DNA of 64,000 bases from an uncultured Marinobacterium sp. (GCA_947501565.1 CANMWJ010000005.1:62001-126000), one strand, 5' to 3'. Counted from the first letter of the stretch, positions 9,128 through 17,911 are shown. Numbers and translations are program-made. Notes: generated by a model not told the origin, from the sequence alone.

Positions 9128-10263
9128 TGAGCGGATTCAGTCGCGCAGACCGCGAATATATGGCGCGGGCGATCCAGCTCGCCCGGCAAGGTCTCTACAC
9201 CACCCAGCCGAACCCACGTGTTGGTTGCGTTATCGTGCGTGACGGCGAGATTGTGGGGGAGGGGTTTCATCTTCGTGCCGGTGAGGCACATGCGGAAGTG
9301 AACGCCTTGCACATGGCCGGTGATCTGGCTCAGGGTGCGACTGCGTATGTCACCCTCGAGCCCTGCAGCCACTTCGGTAAAACCCCTCCTTGTGCAGAGG
9401 CGTTGAAGCGTGCGGGCGTTGCTCGTGTGGTATCGGCGATGGTCGATCCGAACCCGCAAGTAGGTGGACGTGGTATCCGTATTTTGCAGGAGGCGGGTAT
9501 CGACGCCTCCCATGGTTTGCTGGAAGCCGAAGCCAGGTTGCTTAACCCGGGTTTTATCAAACGGATGGAGCAGGGGCTTCCATACGTACGTGTGAAAACC
9601 GCCAGCAGTCTGGATGGCCGTACCGCTATGCAGAGCGGGGAATCTCAATGGATTACCGGGCCAGCGGCACGCAGTGACGTACAGCGTCTGCGCGCACAAA
9701 GCTCTGCCATTGTGACCGGGGTTGACTCCATCCTGCATGATGACTCCTCGCTCACGCTGCGTGAACAGGAATTGCAGCTGGATAACGCAGCGTTGGTGGT
9801 TGAGAAGCAGCCGTTGCGTGTAGTGATGGACAGTCAGCTACGTATGCCGCTGCAGGCTAAAATTCTGTCGCAACCAGGTCGTACACTGATCGCCACCCTG
9901 AGCGATGATGCAGAGAAGACTGCGCAGCTGGAAGCCGCAGGCGCAGAAGTGATCCGCGTTGACGCAGTTGATGGACGTGTCTCGGTAAAAGCTCTGCTAC
10001 TGTATCTGGCGAGTGCGGAGCAATGTAACGAGCTTCTGGTGGAAACCGGTGCGACCCTGGCCGGTGCGTTTATCGAAGCCGGTCTGGTGGATGAGCTGGT
10101 GGTTTACATGGCGACCACCCTGATGGGCTCGGATGCACGGCCGATGTATGAACTACCCTTTACAACGATGGCGCAGCAGCAGCGTTTGCGCCTGAGTGAC
10201 AGCCGCATGCTGGGCGACGATCTGCGTCTGACCCTGCAGTTTGCGGAAACAGAGAAGAAGTAA
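9127..10263 (+). CDS. ribD: riboflavin biosynthesis deaminase/reductase RibD
   Basis: Bifunctional enzyme for steps two and three of riboflavin synthesis: deamination then side-chain reduction of the pyrimidine intermediate. The N-terminal deaminase domain has zinc ligands in HAEVNAL and PCSHFGKTPPC. The C-terminal reductase domain starts near residue 150 (PYVRVKTASSLDGRTAMQSGESQWITG). Length 378 aa is normal. It overlaps both nrdR and ribE by single bases, so the three are one translationally coupled unit. Confidence 0.97.
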   Translation: MSGFSRADREYMARAIQLARQGLYTTQPNPRVGCVIVRDGEIVGEGFHLRAGEAHAEVNALHMAGDLAQGATAYVTLEPCSHFGKTPPCAEALKRAGVARVVSAMVDPNPQVGGRGIRILQEAGIDASHGLLEAEARLLNPGFIKRMEQGLPYVRVKTASSLDGRTAMQSGESQWITGPAARSDVQRLRAQSSAIVTGVDSILHDDSSLTLREQELQLDNAALVVEKQPLRVVMDSQLRMPLQAKILSQPGRTLIATLSDDAEKTAQLEAAGAEVIRVDAVDGRVSVKALLLYLASAEQCNELLVETGATLAGAFIEAGLVDELVVYMATTLMGSDARPMYELPFTTMAQQQRLRLSDSRMLGDDLRLTLQFAETEKK

Positions 10264-10937
10264 TGTTTACCGGAATTATTGAAGCGGTGGGCACCATCGC
10301 CGCGATTCAGGAACAGCAGGGCGACCTGCAGCTTTACGTGCGCACTGGAGCGCTGGATCTGGGTGACGTTAAACTGGGCGACAGCATCGCCGTTAACGGT
10401 GTCTGCCTGACTGCGATTGCGCTGCCGGGTGACGGTTTCTGGGCCGATGTGTCGCGTGAAACGCTGACGCATACCCGCTTTCCCAGCCTGAGCGTGGGTG
10501 AATCCGTCAACCTGGAAAAAGCGTTGATGCCAACCAGCCGTCTTGGCGGTCATATCGTCACCGGCCATGTGGATGGTCTGGGTGAAATCGTCGATCGTCG
10601 CGAAGATGCCCGTTCAGTGCGCTTTACGGTCAAGGCACCGGCGGAGCTGGGGCGGTATATCGCTGCCAAAGGCTCGATCACCGTGGACGGCACCAGCCTG
10701 ACCGTCAACGCCGTGAACGGTAACCTGTTCGAGCTGAACATTGTGCCGCATACGGTGCAGGAAACGATTATCGACCACTATGTACCGGGACGCCTGGTGC
10801 ATCTGGAAGTGGATATTATCGCGCGTTATCTGGAACGTATGCTGGGGCATCGTGCGGAACCTGAAGAACACTCTGAAACCAGCGGTGGTGGGTTAACCCT
10901 CGACAAGCTGGCTGAATATGGATTTACCAACCGCTGA
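10263..10937 (+). CDS. ribE: riboflavin synthase alpha subunit
   Basis: Catalyses dismutation of two 6,7-dimethyl-8-ribityllumazines to riboflavin, the last pathway step. Two tandem lumazine-binding barrels are visible, starting MFTGIIEAVGTI and LGGHIVTGHVDGLGEI, each with a GDSIAVNGVCLT or GSITVDGTSLTVN segment. At 224 aa it is slightly long, with a polar tail. The start overlaps the ribD stop (TAATG). E. coli calls this gene ribC; ribE is used in most other bacteria. Confidence 0.96.
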   Translation: MFTGIIEAVGTIAAIQEQQGDLQLYVRTGALDLGDVKLGDSIAVNGVCLTAIALPGDGFWADVSRETLTHTRFPSLSVGESVNLEKALMPTSRLGGHIVTGHVDGLGEIVDRREDARSVRFTVKAPAELGRYIAAKGSITVDGTSLTVNAVNGNLFELNIVPHTVQETIIDHYVPGRLVHLEVDIIARYLERMLGHRAEPEEHSETSGGGLTLDKLAEYGFTNR

Positions 10938-10956
10938 GGCGGACGAGATTAACCAC

Positions 10957-12072
10957 ATGAAACTGAACAGCACTCAGGAAATTATCGACGACATCCGCCA
11001 GGGTAAAATGGTTATCCTGATGGATGACGAAGACCGTGAAAATGAAGGCGATCTGGTGATCGCGGCGGAGATGGTACGTCCCGAAGATATCAACTTCATG
11101 GCGACCCACGCCCGTGGTCTGATCTGTCTGACCCTGACCCGTGAGCACTGCGAGAAGCTGAATCTGCCACTGATGGTGCAGAGCAACGGCGCGCAGTTCT
11201 CCACCAACTTCACCCTGTCTATCGAAGCGGCCTCCGGCGTAACCACCGGTATCTCCGCTGCTGACCGTGCGCACACCGTGCGTGTAGCGGTGAAAGACAG
11301 CGTGAAACCTGAAGATATCGTACAGCCGGGTCACATCTTCCCGCTGATGGCACAGCCGGGTGGCGTACTGAGCCGTGCCGGGCATACCGAAGCGGGCTGC
11401 GATCTGTCACGTCTGGCGGGCTTGACCCCAGCAGCAGCGATCGTTGAGATCATGAACGACGATGGCACCATGGCGCGTCGTCCGGATCTGGAGAAGTTTG
11501 CTGAGAAGCACAACCTGAAGATCGGCACCATCGCGGACCTGATCCACTACCGCACCACCAACGAGCACACCGTTGAGCGTGAGAGCGAAGGCGTATTGCC
11601 GACCGAATTCGGTGACTTTAACTACATCACCTACCGCGACGAGATCCAGGGCTGCACGCATCTGGCACTGACGCTGGGTGATATCCAGCCAGACGAAAAC
11701 ACCATGGTACGTGTCCATATCCGTACCGAAGTGATGCGTGATGTGGTGGGTGCTGCGCCGGGTGAAGAGCGTAAGTGGACCGTACGTAAAGCGCTGCAGC
11801 GTGTGGCAGAGGAAGGTAATGGCGTCGTACTGTTGCTGGATACCGGCGCGCGTATCGACCTGGGTGATGCGCTGGAAAGCGTATTGGCGGGTAAGAAGAA
11901 ATCCAAAGTGGATGTGAGCTCCTCCGGTGCGTACCTGACTGTAGGTACCGGTTCTCAGATCCTGCGTGACCTGGGTGTACGCAAGATGCGTCTGCTCAGC
12001 TCACCGATGAAGTTTAATGCGATCTCCGGTTTCGATCTGGAGATTGAAGAATATATCCCTTGTGAAGAATAA
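10957..12072 (+). CDS. ribBX: 3,4-dihydroxy-2-butanone 4-phosphate synthase fused to a degenerate GTP cyclohydrolase II domain
   Basis: Residues 1-200 are a normal RibB domain: [28 protein letters not shown] and [15 protein letters not shown] hold the catalytic residues that make the four-carbon unit from ribulose 5-phosphate. Residues 210-371 have a RibA fold but lack the three zinc cysteines (the SECLTGD...LRCDCG region reads [23 protein letters not shown]) and the RQEGRG motif, so GTP cyclohydrolase activity is not expected. This matches the RibBX variant known in proteobacteria. A complete ribA lies at 17912, consistent with division of labour. The start at 10957 gives the conserved [13 protein letters not shown]. 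Confidence 0.93.
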   Translation: MKLNSTQEIIDDIRQGKMVILMDDEDRENEGDLVIAAEMVRPEDINFMATHARGLICLTLTREHCEKLNLPLMVQSNGAQFSTNFTLSIEAASGVTTGISAADRAHTVRVAVKDSVKPEDIVQPGHIFPLMAQPGGVLSRAGHTEAGCDLSRLAGLTPAAAIVEIMNDDGTMARRPDLEKFAEKHNLKIGTIADLIHYRTTNEHTVERESEGVLPTEFGDFNYITYRDEIQGCTHLALTLGDIQPDENTMVRVHIRTEVMRDVVGAAPGEERKWTVRKALQRVAEEGNGVVLLLDTGARIDLGDALESVLAGKKKSKVDVSSSGAYLTVGTGSQILRDLGVRKMRLLSSPMKFNAISGFDLEIEEYIPCEE

Positions 12073-12086
12073 GCTGGACTTGAATC

Positions 12087-12560
12087 ATGGCAGTTAAGAC
12101 ATTTGAAGGCGATTTCGTTAGCGGTAACGGAAATTACGCAATCGTGGTTGGCCGTTTCAACGCATTTGTTGTTGAAAGCCTGCTGGAAGGTGCACTGGAT
12201 ACGCTGAAGCGTCACGGTGTGGATGAAGACAACATTCAGGTTATCCGTGTACCGGGTGCGTTCGAGATCCCGCTGGCGGTGAAAAAGATCGCTGCACAGG
12301 GCAATGCTGACGCGATCATCGCACTGGGTGCTGTGATCCGTGGTGGTACCCCACACTTTGAATACGTATCCGGCGAGGCGTCCAAAGGCGTTGCGCAGGT
12401 ATCCCTGGAGTACAACGTACCTGTGGCTAACGGCATTCTGACCGTTAACAGCATCGAACAGGCGGTTGAGCGTTCCGGCACCAAGATGGGCAACAAAGGC
12501 GACGAAGCTGCCCTGTCTGCGCTGGAGATGGTCAGCCTGCTGCGTAAGCTTGAGGTTTAA
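12087..12560 (+). CDS. ribH: 6,7-dimethyl-8-ribityllumazine synthase
   Basis: Condenses the RibD product (after dephosphorylation) with the RibB four-carbon unit to form lumazine. The 157-aa protein shows [33 protein letters not shown], the [14 protein letters not shown] phosphate-binding segment and [20 protein letters not shown]. It forms icosahedral or pentameric cytoplasmic assemblies in the family. Sits 14 bp after ribBX and 6 bp before nusB in the same operon. Confidence 0.97.
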   Translation: MAVKTFEGDFVSGNGNYAIVVGRFNAFVVESLLEGALDTLKRHGVDEDNIQVIRVPGAFEIPLAVKKIAAQGNADAIIALGAVIRGGTPHFEYVSGEASKGVAQVSLEYNVPVANGILTVNSIEQAVERSGTKMGNKGDEAALSALEMVSLLRKLEV

Positions 12561-12566
12561 TCACGA

Positions 12567-13043
12567 ATGAGCGACACCCCTTCCTCAAAGTCAGCGAAGA
12601 AACCTTCGCTGACCTCCATGCGCCGTTCTGCCCGTAGCTTCGCGCTGCAGGCACTGTACCAGTGGCAGATGGCCGGTCAGCCGGTGAACGAGATCGACGC
12701 GCAGTTCCGCGTGGATAACGACATGAGCAAAACCGACGTGCAGCTATTCTCCGAGCTGCTGCGCGGTGTAGCTACGCGTAAAACCGAGCTGGACGGACAG
12801 TATGAGCCGTTTCTGGACCGCGCGCTGAGCGAGCTGGATCCGATCGAGCTGACCGTACTGCGTATCGGTGCGTACGAGCTGATCCACCGCCTCGAAGTGC
12901 CTTACCCTGTCGCGATCAACGAAAGCGTTGAACTTGCGAAAAAGTTTGGTGCGACCGAGAGTCACCGTTACGTCAACGGTATTCTCGACAAGCTGGCGCA
13001 ACGCGTGCGCATGGCTGAGATCAAGGCCAAGTCCTCACGATGA
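12567..13043 (+). CDS. nusB: transcription antitermination factor NusB
   Basis: RNA-binding factor that joins NusE (S10) at boxA for rRNA antitermination. The 158-aa all-alpha protein shows [17 protein letters not shown] and the family segments [24 protein letters not shown] and [28 protein letters not shown] basic N-terminal extension of about 20 residues is present. Its stop overlaps the thiL start (ATGA), the usual gammaproteobacterial ribH-nusB-thiL-pgpA order. Confidence 0.96.
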   Translation: MSDTPSSKSAKKPSLTSMRRSARSFALQALYQWQMAGQPVNEIDAQFRVDNDMSKTDVQLFSELLRGVATRKTELDGQYEPFLDRALSELDPIELTVLRIGAYELIHRLEVPYPVAINESVELAKKFGATESHRYVNGILDKLAQRVRMAEIKAKSSR

Positions 13044-13999
13044 GCACCCCGCAACTGGGCGAGTTTGAGCTGATACGGCGCTTTTTTGCCGACGCTGCCA
13101 CCGATGACTCAGTTGCGTTAGGCATCGGTGACGATTGTGCGTTGCTGGTGCCGAAAGCGGGCGAGGTGATGGCTGTGTCCATCGATACCCTGGTGGAAGG
13201 TACCCACTTTCTGCCGGGTAGCGATCCCGCGTATCTGGCTTCCCGTCTGCTGGGGGCGTCCGTCAGTGATCTGGCTGCCATGGGCGCTGAACCTGCTTGG
13301 TTTACACTTGCTCTCAGCTTGCCGCAAGCTGATCCTGAATGGCTGGGGCCGTTTACGACCAGTCTCGCACAATGTGCAGGGGCTTTCGGTATCCGGCTGG
13401 TGGGCGGCGACACAACCCGTGGTCCACTGACGCTGACCGCGCAGGTGCATGGATTTGTCCCTGCTGAGCAGGCGCTTACACGCAACGGCGCACAAGCCGG
13501 AGATCTGGTCTGTGTGACCGGGACCCTGGGCGATAGCCGGGCCGGACTGGAGGAGCTGTTAGCGGGTAAAGATGCTGATACGCCTCACGCGCAGTACCTC
13601 GCGCAGCGCTTCTTTGCGCCAACGCCCCGTCTGGCCACGGGGATGGCCCTGCGTGGACATGCCCGCGCCTGTATCGACATCTCGGATGGTCTGCTGGCCG
13701 ATCTGGGGCATCTGCTGGAAAACGGCACCCTGGGGGCTGAAATCGATCCGGACAGCTTGCCGCTGTCTGCAGCGCTAAACGCCTCTGTGGATAAAACACA
13801 AGCCCAGCAGTGGGCGCTGACTGGCGGCGAAGACTTTGAACTCTGTTTTACCCTGCCCGCGACAAAACGCGATCTACTGACAACACTGCCGGAACCGGTA
13901 ACTGTTGTTGGAACGATCACCGAGCAGAGCGGTATTCGCGTGGCCGGTAAACCCGCCGATGTTAAGGGCGGGTACGATCATTTTGCCAAGGACTCCTGA
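13040..13999 (+). CDS. thiL: thiamine-monophosphate kinase
   Basis: ATP-dependent kinase forming thiamine diphosphate, the cofactor used for example by Dxs (18612-20396). PurM-like fold with magnesium/ATP motifs GIGDDCALL and [12 protein letters not shown] near the N-terminus, [25 protein letters not shown], and the C-terminal [14 protein letters not shown] and [11 protein letters not shown]. Length 319 aa is typical. Overlaps nusB by ATGA and abuts pgpA by one base. Confidence 0.96.
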   Translation: MSTPQLGEFELIRRFFADAATDDSVALGIGDDCALLVPKAGEVMAVSIDTLVEGTHFLPGSDPAYLASRLLGASVSDLAAMGAEPAWFTLALSLPQADPEWLGPFTTSLAQCAGAFGIRLVGGDTTRGPLTLTAQVHGFVPAEQALTRNGAQAGDLVCVTGTLGDSRAGLEELLAGKDADTPHAQYLAQRFFAPTPRLATGMALRGHARACIDISDGLLADLGHLLENGTLGAEIDPDSLPLSAALNASVDKTQAQQWALTGGEDFELCFTLPATKRDLLTTLPEPVTVVGTITEQSGIRVAGKPADVKGGYDHFAKDS

Positions 14000-14481
14000 T
14001 GAATGTAGTACCGCGTTCGGTATGGCGTAACCCGATCCACTTTCTTGCCTTTGGCCTGGGTAGCGGCGCAGCACCCTTTGCGCCAGGTACCTTTGGCACC
14101 CTGGCGGCGATCATTCCGTATCTCTGGTTTCAGAACCTGTCACTGCCGCTGTATGCGGTGATGCTGCTGATCACCACCCTGATCGGCATCTGGTTGTGCG
14201 AGCGTACCTCCAGCGATATAGGTGTGCATGACCATGGCGGCATCGTCTGGGACGAGTTTGTCGGTTTCTGGATCACGATGTTTGCCGCGCCGTCCGGTTG
14301 GTTGTGGATCGCTGTCGGTTTTGCCTGGTTCCGCTTCTTCGACGTGCTCAAGCCCTGGCCGATCCGCTGGGCTGACAAGAAGGTCTCCGGTGGATTTGGG
14401 ATTATGCTTGATGATGTGCTGGCGGGTGTTTATGCCTGGATTGCGTTGCAAACTACGTTTTACTTTATAGCTATATATTAA
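13999..14481 (+). CDS. pgpA: phosphatidylglycerophosphatase A
   Basis: Inner-membrane phosphatase that makes phosphatidylglycerol from its phosphate. The 160-aa protein shows the FGSGxxPFAPGTFGT-like segment, the DHGGIVWDEFVGFWITM catalytic region and FFDVLKPWPIRWADKKVSGGFGIMLDDVLAG. Several hydrophobic segments are consistent with membrane insertion. It is the last gene of the nrdR-rib operon; the next gene has its own regulated promoter. Confidence 0.95.
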   Translation: MNVVPRSVWRNPIHFLAFGLGSGAAPFAPGTFGTLAAIIPYLWFQNLSLPLYAVMLLITTLIGIWLCERTSSDIGVHDHGGIVWDEFVGFWITMFAAPSGWLWIAVGFAWFRFFDVLKPWPIRWADKKVSGGFGIMLDDVLAGVYAWIALQTTFYFIAIY

Positions 14482-14504
14482 AGTGTTCTAAAAAGCAGCA
14501 CTCG

Positions 14505-14537
14505 ATTCAGCTTCGTTTCAGCTCCCGGACCTATCGT
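14505..14537 (+). promoter_or_regulatory. ATTCAG-N5-TTTCAG box 3 with -10
   Basis: ATTCAG at 14505 and TTTCAG at 14516 (11-bp period), then TATCGT at 14532, again 10 bp after the second half-site. One mismatch in the distal half-site relative to boxes 1, 2 and 4. Confidence 0.7.
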
Positions 14538-14571
14538 TAAACCCGAGAACAAATTAACTCGGAGAACGGTC

Positions 14572-14748
14572 ATGAAAACCCTTACTCAGATGGTTAGTGC
14601 TGCATTTCTTGGTCTGGTATTGCTGACTTCACAAGCATTCGCTGCTGGTGGTAGCTTGTATCCGCTTGATCCATGGAGCCACACAACTGAAGGTCACATG
14701 TCGAGTGAACAGCATATGGAAGATGAGATGGATCGGGATATGCGTTAA
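14572..14748 (+). CDS. tiny exported protein, YPLDxW family (copy 1)
   Basis: 58-aa reading frame read directly from the sequence: MKTLTQMVSAAFLGLVLLTSQAFA is a signal peptide, and the mature ~34 residues begin AGGSLYPLDPWSHTTEGHMSS and end EDEMDRDMR. The mature part is acidic and rich in His and Met. It is homologous to the next gene (15006): both share MKT-TQ/SQ, TSQAFAA, LYPLD-W and EGHMSS. A CTCGGAGAACGG ribosome site precedes the ATG. It has its own TTTCAG-type promoter and a strong terminator. Function unknown; metal or cation binding is only a guess from composition. Confidence 0.78.
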   Translation: MKTLTQMVSAAFLGLVLLTSQAFAAGGSLYPLDPWSHTTEGHMSSEQHMEDEMDRDMR

Positions 14749-14773
14749 CACAACCCCGAAAAAGGATTCAGAA

Positions 14774-14809
14774 ACGGGAGTGCTCATTGAGGGTGCTCCC
14801 GTTTTTTTT
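14774..14809 (+). terminator. terminator after YPLDxW copy 1
   Basis: ACGGGAG and CTCCCGT arms (15-nt loop) followed by eight T residues. Confidence 0.85.
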
Positions 14810-14939
14810 GTTTTTTCGCCCCAAAGGTAAGGGCGTACGCGGTGCAACGTTGGTTTTTAGTGGTTTGCAGCTAGGGTGTCACCCTTTCTTATATGTATGC
14901 TATAAATTTATGCCTAAGGGATCTAAGGCGTCTGGTAGC

Positions 14940-14972
14940 TTTCAGGTTTGTTTCAGCTGACCACGCTAACTT
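14940..14972 (+). promoter_or_regulatory. TTTCAG-N5-TTTCAG box 4 with -10
   Basis: Perfect TTTCAG half-sites at 14940 and 14951, 11-bp period, then TAACTT at 14967, 10 bp downstream. No terminator is visible after the first gene, so this promoter may also drive the PepSY and two-component genes. Confidence 0.75.
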
Positions 14973-15005
14973 TAACTCCGAGGATAAATAACTTGGAGAG
15001 CAGCT

Positions 15006-15233
15006 ATGAAAACTATTTCTCAGATCTTTGCAGCCGCTGCTGTTGGTACTGTCCTGATGACCTCTCAGGCATTTGCAGCTACAGGTGCTTTGTACCCGCT
15101 GGATGCGTGGGAACATGATTTTGAAGGGCATATGTCTTCTCAGGAAAGTGTAGAATCCACTGATAGCCTGAAATCTGGTTACGGTGATTCATTGTTTGAT
15201 GCATGGGGTAACGAAATTCGTACTACTGAGTAA
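15006..15233 (+). CDS. small exported protein, YPLDxW family (copy 2)
   Basis: 75-aa protein with signal peptide ending SQAFA and a mature ~51-residue acidic chain beginning ATGALYPLDAWEHDFEGHMSSQES and ending FDAWGNEIRTTE. Paralogue of 14572-14748 with a longer C-terminus. No cysteines and no second membrane segment, so it should be released to the periplasm. It lies 84 bp before the PepSY gene with no terminator between, suggesting co-transcription with the regulators. Function unknown. Confidence 0.8.
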   Translation: MKTISQIFAAAAVGTVLMTSQAFAATGALYPLDAWEHDFEGHMSSQESVESTDSLKSGYGDSLFDAWGNEIRTTE

Positions 15234-15317
15234 TTTGTATTACGGTTCAGGCTCCGCCTAAGGGGCCTGCCGCCTGCCCCATAACAGTAAACACCGAGTA
15301 TCTATCAGGGAGGTTTT

Positions 15318-15671
15318 ATGAAAAGGTATCTATCAACAGCTGTATTTTCGTTCCTGATAGCACTGGGTATGCCATTTGCTGTATCAGCAACCGATATGAT
15401 GCGTGAAATCTCAGCGGCGCAGCCGGGAATGTCTGAGGCAATGATGCGTCTGGACGCTGAAGAGTGTCGCGTATTGGCTGAAGCAGGGACTATTCTTTCT
15501 ATGATGGAGCTGATGGAACGGGTGTCTGCGCTGACTGACGGTCAGATGCTGGATACCGCGTTGATCAAGCAAGGCGATGAGTACATCTACGAGATGGAGA
15601 TCGCTGGCCGGGATGGTATTGTTCGAATGTTACTGGTGGATGCCCGTACCGGGGCTATGATCAAGGAGTAG
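15318..15671 (+). CDS. exported PepSY-domain protein
   Basis: 117-aa protein with a signal peptide (MKRYLSTAVFSFLIALGMPFAVSA). A single PepSY-like domain covers roughly residues 50-117 (EAGTILSMMELMERVSALTDGQMLDTALIKQGDEYIYEMEIAGRDGIVRMLLVDARTG). PepSY proteins are periplasmic and frequently precede OmpR-type response regulator and kinase genes, where they are thought to modulate the sensor. GGGAGG lies before the ATG. Stop is 9 bp before the response regulator. Modulation of the downstream kinase is an inference from gene order. Confidence 0.82.
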   Translation: MKRYLSTAVFSFLIALGMPFAVSATDMMREISAAQPGMSEAMMRLDAEECRVLAEAGTILSMMELMERVSALTDGQMLDTALIKQGDEYIYEMEIAGRDGIVRMLLVDARTGAMIKE

Positions 15672-15680
15672 TCGCGCACG

Positions 15681-16346
15681 ATGAGAGTGCTACTGGTAGA
15701 AGACGACCCGCAACTGGGACCGGACCTCAAAGCTGAGCTAATTAAAAGCGGCTACGCTGTAGACCTCGCCGATAATGGCATCGACGGCGAAGCGATGGGG
15801 TATGAGGATATCTATGACCTGGTCGTACTTGACCTGGGTCTGCCGCAGCGTTCAGGCCTGGATGTCCTTAAAAACTGGCGTAAACGTCGTAACAACATTC
15901 CTGTACTGATTTTGACCGCCCGCTCCGCCTGGCAGGAGCGTGTCGATGGTTTTGAAGCCGGTGCCGACGATTATCTGGGTAAACCTTTCCACACCGAAGA
16001 GTTGCTGGTGCGCATGACAGCGCTGCTGCGCCGTGCCAATCAGCAGATCAGCAGTACGCTGGAGGTGGAGGGCTTAACGCTGGATGAGAAGGCGCAGTCG
16101 GTGATTCTCAACGGGCAGGAGGAGGTAGCGCTGACCGGCACCGAGTACCGCCTGTTACGTTATTTCATGCATAACCCGTCGCGGGTACTGTCCAAACTGC
16201 AGTTGGTTGAGCATCTATACGATGACGGCGCGGAAAACGACAGCAACGTGATCGAGGCCTACATCAAGATGCTGCGTAAAAAGATCGGTAAAGAGCGCAT
16301 TCAGACCAAGCGGGGTCAGGGATATGTGTTTGTCGCCAGCCTTTAA
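15681..16346 (+). CDS. OmpR/PhoP-family response regulator
   Basis: 221-aa DNA-binding regulator. The receiver domain (1-118) has the acidic pocket ED at residues 7-9, phospho-acceptor D51 in VVLDLGLP, and the conserved lysine in YLGKPF. The C-terminal winged helix (about 125-221) includes LTGTEYRLLRYFMHNPSRVLSKLQLVEHLYDDGAENDSNVIEAYIKMLRKKIG and the terminal KRGQGYVF. Such regulators bind direct hexamer repeats at 11-bp period, which is what precedes four small exported-protein genes in this window. Forms an operon with the kinase 13 bp downstream. Closest named relatives by look are PhoP/QseB. Confidence 0.93.
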   Translation: MRVLLVEDDPQLGPDLKAELIKSGYAVDLADNGIDGEAMGYEDIYDLVVLDLGLPQRSGLDVLKNWRKRRNNIPVLILTARSAWQERVDGFEAGADDYLGKPFHTEELLVRMTALLRRANQQISSTLEVEGLTLDEKAQSVILNGQEEVALTGTEYRLLRYFMHNPSRVLSKLQLVEHLYDDGAENDSNVIEAYIKMLRKKIGKERIQTKRGQGYVFVASL

Positions 16347-16359
16347 GCGGAGCTGACCT

Positions 16360-17712
16360 TTGAAGTCGATTCAGACACGCCTGAACAGCGGATTCATTCT
16401 GGTATCTGTGATTGCCATAGTGGTGTTGTGGCTGGCTAACAGCTGGTTCCTGCGCCAGACCGCCTACGAGTTTGTCAGTGCGCGGCTGTCCAGTGATGCC
16501 TACGCCCTGCTGCGTGCCGTCAGCATGGATGAGGCGGGTAGATGGCGCGTAAACGGTGACCTGATCGATCCGGTGTATCAGCAACCGATGTCTGGTCACT
16601 ATTTTCAGGTCGGTGTCGACGGCAAATGGGTGTACTCACGCTCCTTGTGGGACGAAATGATCCCCACTATGGGGGGAGAACAGATCGGTCGCGAGAACGT
16701 GCGCCTGATCACCAAGGCGAATCATCCCTGGCTGGTGCTGGATCAATCCTTTATGAAGGATGGTAAGCGCGTCCAGCTGGTGCTGGCGGAGGATGTGAAA
16801 CGTATAGACGAATCCCTGATCCGCCTGGGTTGGGGAGTGGCTGCAGCTGGTGTCGTGTTCCTCGCTGTGATGCTGTTGCTGCAGGTGGCGATCATCCGTC
16901 GTGGCCTGCGCTCATTGGTAAATGTGCGCAGCGATATCAGCCGTCTGAAAAAAGGTGAGGTTCGCCAGCTCGCCCCGGCCAATACGGCAGAGGTTGACCC
17001 CCTGGTTACCGAGATCAACTATCTGGTGCAGGCGATGGAGCTGCGATTGCAGCGTTCGCGTAATGCGGTGGGTAATCTGGCACACGCAGCAAAAACACCG
17101 CTGACCGTACTCGACCGTCAGATCGAAGCCCTGAAAGAGAACGATCCCCAACAGGCCGGCGACATGATGGAGCAGTCGGTGCGTCTGCGTGACCTGATGC
17201 AGCGCGAATTGACCCGTGCCCGCATTGCTGGTGCGGCACTGCCGGGACAGCGTATCTACCTGCTGCCGGAGCTGGATAAGCTGCAGCGTACCCTGAAGGC
17301 GATCTACCGTGAGAAAGCGTTGGAGTTTGACGTGGAGATGGATGAGAAGGTCTATTTCCCCGGCGAGCGCGATGACCTGATGGAGCTGTTGGGCAACCTG
17401 CTCGACAACGCCAGTAAGTGGGCTCAGGGGCAGGTGTCGATTAGCGCAGCGGCTGACGAACACTGCCTGACATTGGTGATCGAAGATGATGGTCCTGGGA
17501 TCGAAGAGGACCAGATGGAGCGTCTGATGACCCGCGGTGAACGTCTGGATGAATCTACCGACGGCCATGGCCTGGGTATGAGCATTATCACCGACATCGT
17601 TAACCAGTATGAAGGGCAGCTGACCCTGTCCCGTTCCGCTTCTCTGCATGGTTTGCAGGTGGCCGTGATGTTGCCGCTGCATACGAATGCAGAGTTTCCA
17701 AAATCGAATTAA
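16360..17712 (+). CDS. PhoQ-like sensor histidine kinase
   Basis: 450-aa inner-membrane kinase. TM1 spans about residues 11-30, a periplasmic sensor about 31-155, TM2 about 156-179, then HAMP. The H-box is NLAHAAKTPLTVL with H242; the HxxKTPL form is shared with PhoQ rather than the usual HELRTPL. The ATPase part has NLLDNASKWA (N-box), EDDGPGI (G1) and DGHGLGMSI (G2). TTG start with an AAGCGGAG site upstream. The periplasmic domain is shorter than that of E. coli PhoQ and has no obvious acidic patch, so the ligand is not predictable. Confidence 0.92.
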   Translation: MKSIQTRLNSGFILVSVIAIVVLWLANSWFLRQTAYEFVSARLSSDAYALLRAVSMDEAGRWRVNGDLIDPVYQQPMSGHYFQVGVDGKWVYSRSLWDEMIPTMGGEQIGRENVRLITKANHPWLVLDQSFMKDGKRVQLVLAEDVKRIDESLIRLGWGVAAAGVVFLAVMLLLQVAIIRRGLRSLVNVRSDISRLKKGEVRQLAPANTAEVDPLVTEINYLVQAMELRLQRSRNAVGNLAHAAKTPLTVLDRQIEALKENDPQQAGDMMEQSVRLRDLMQRELTRARIAGAALPGQRIYLLPELDKLQRTLKAIYREKALEFDVEMDEKVYFPGERDDLMELLGNLLDNASKWAQGQVSISAAADEHCLTLVIEDDGPGIEEDQMERLMTRGERLDESTDGHGLGMSIITDIVNQYEGQLTLSRSASLHGLQVAVMLPLHTNAEFPKSN

Positions 17713-17911
17713 TCTTTTCCTCGACTCGCACAACTGGCCAATTGCCCGTATTTTTCAGTAGATGCTGTGGCTATATTGGCCTTTTATGTGAGTATTTACC
17801 CTTATTTTTTATTCGGCGCTTGTATTTATTGAATTCGCCACCATCTATGCAGGATGCGCCCGGATGGACAAGACTGTAAAATATCGGGCTTCAATTCTTG
17901 AGGTAAATTGC

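Noticed and set aside
17713-17911. FMN riboswitch upstream of ribA
   Set aside because: The short leader lacks the multi-helix conserved RFN sequence blocks; only a -10-like TAAAAT at 17876 was seen.
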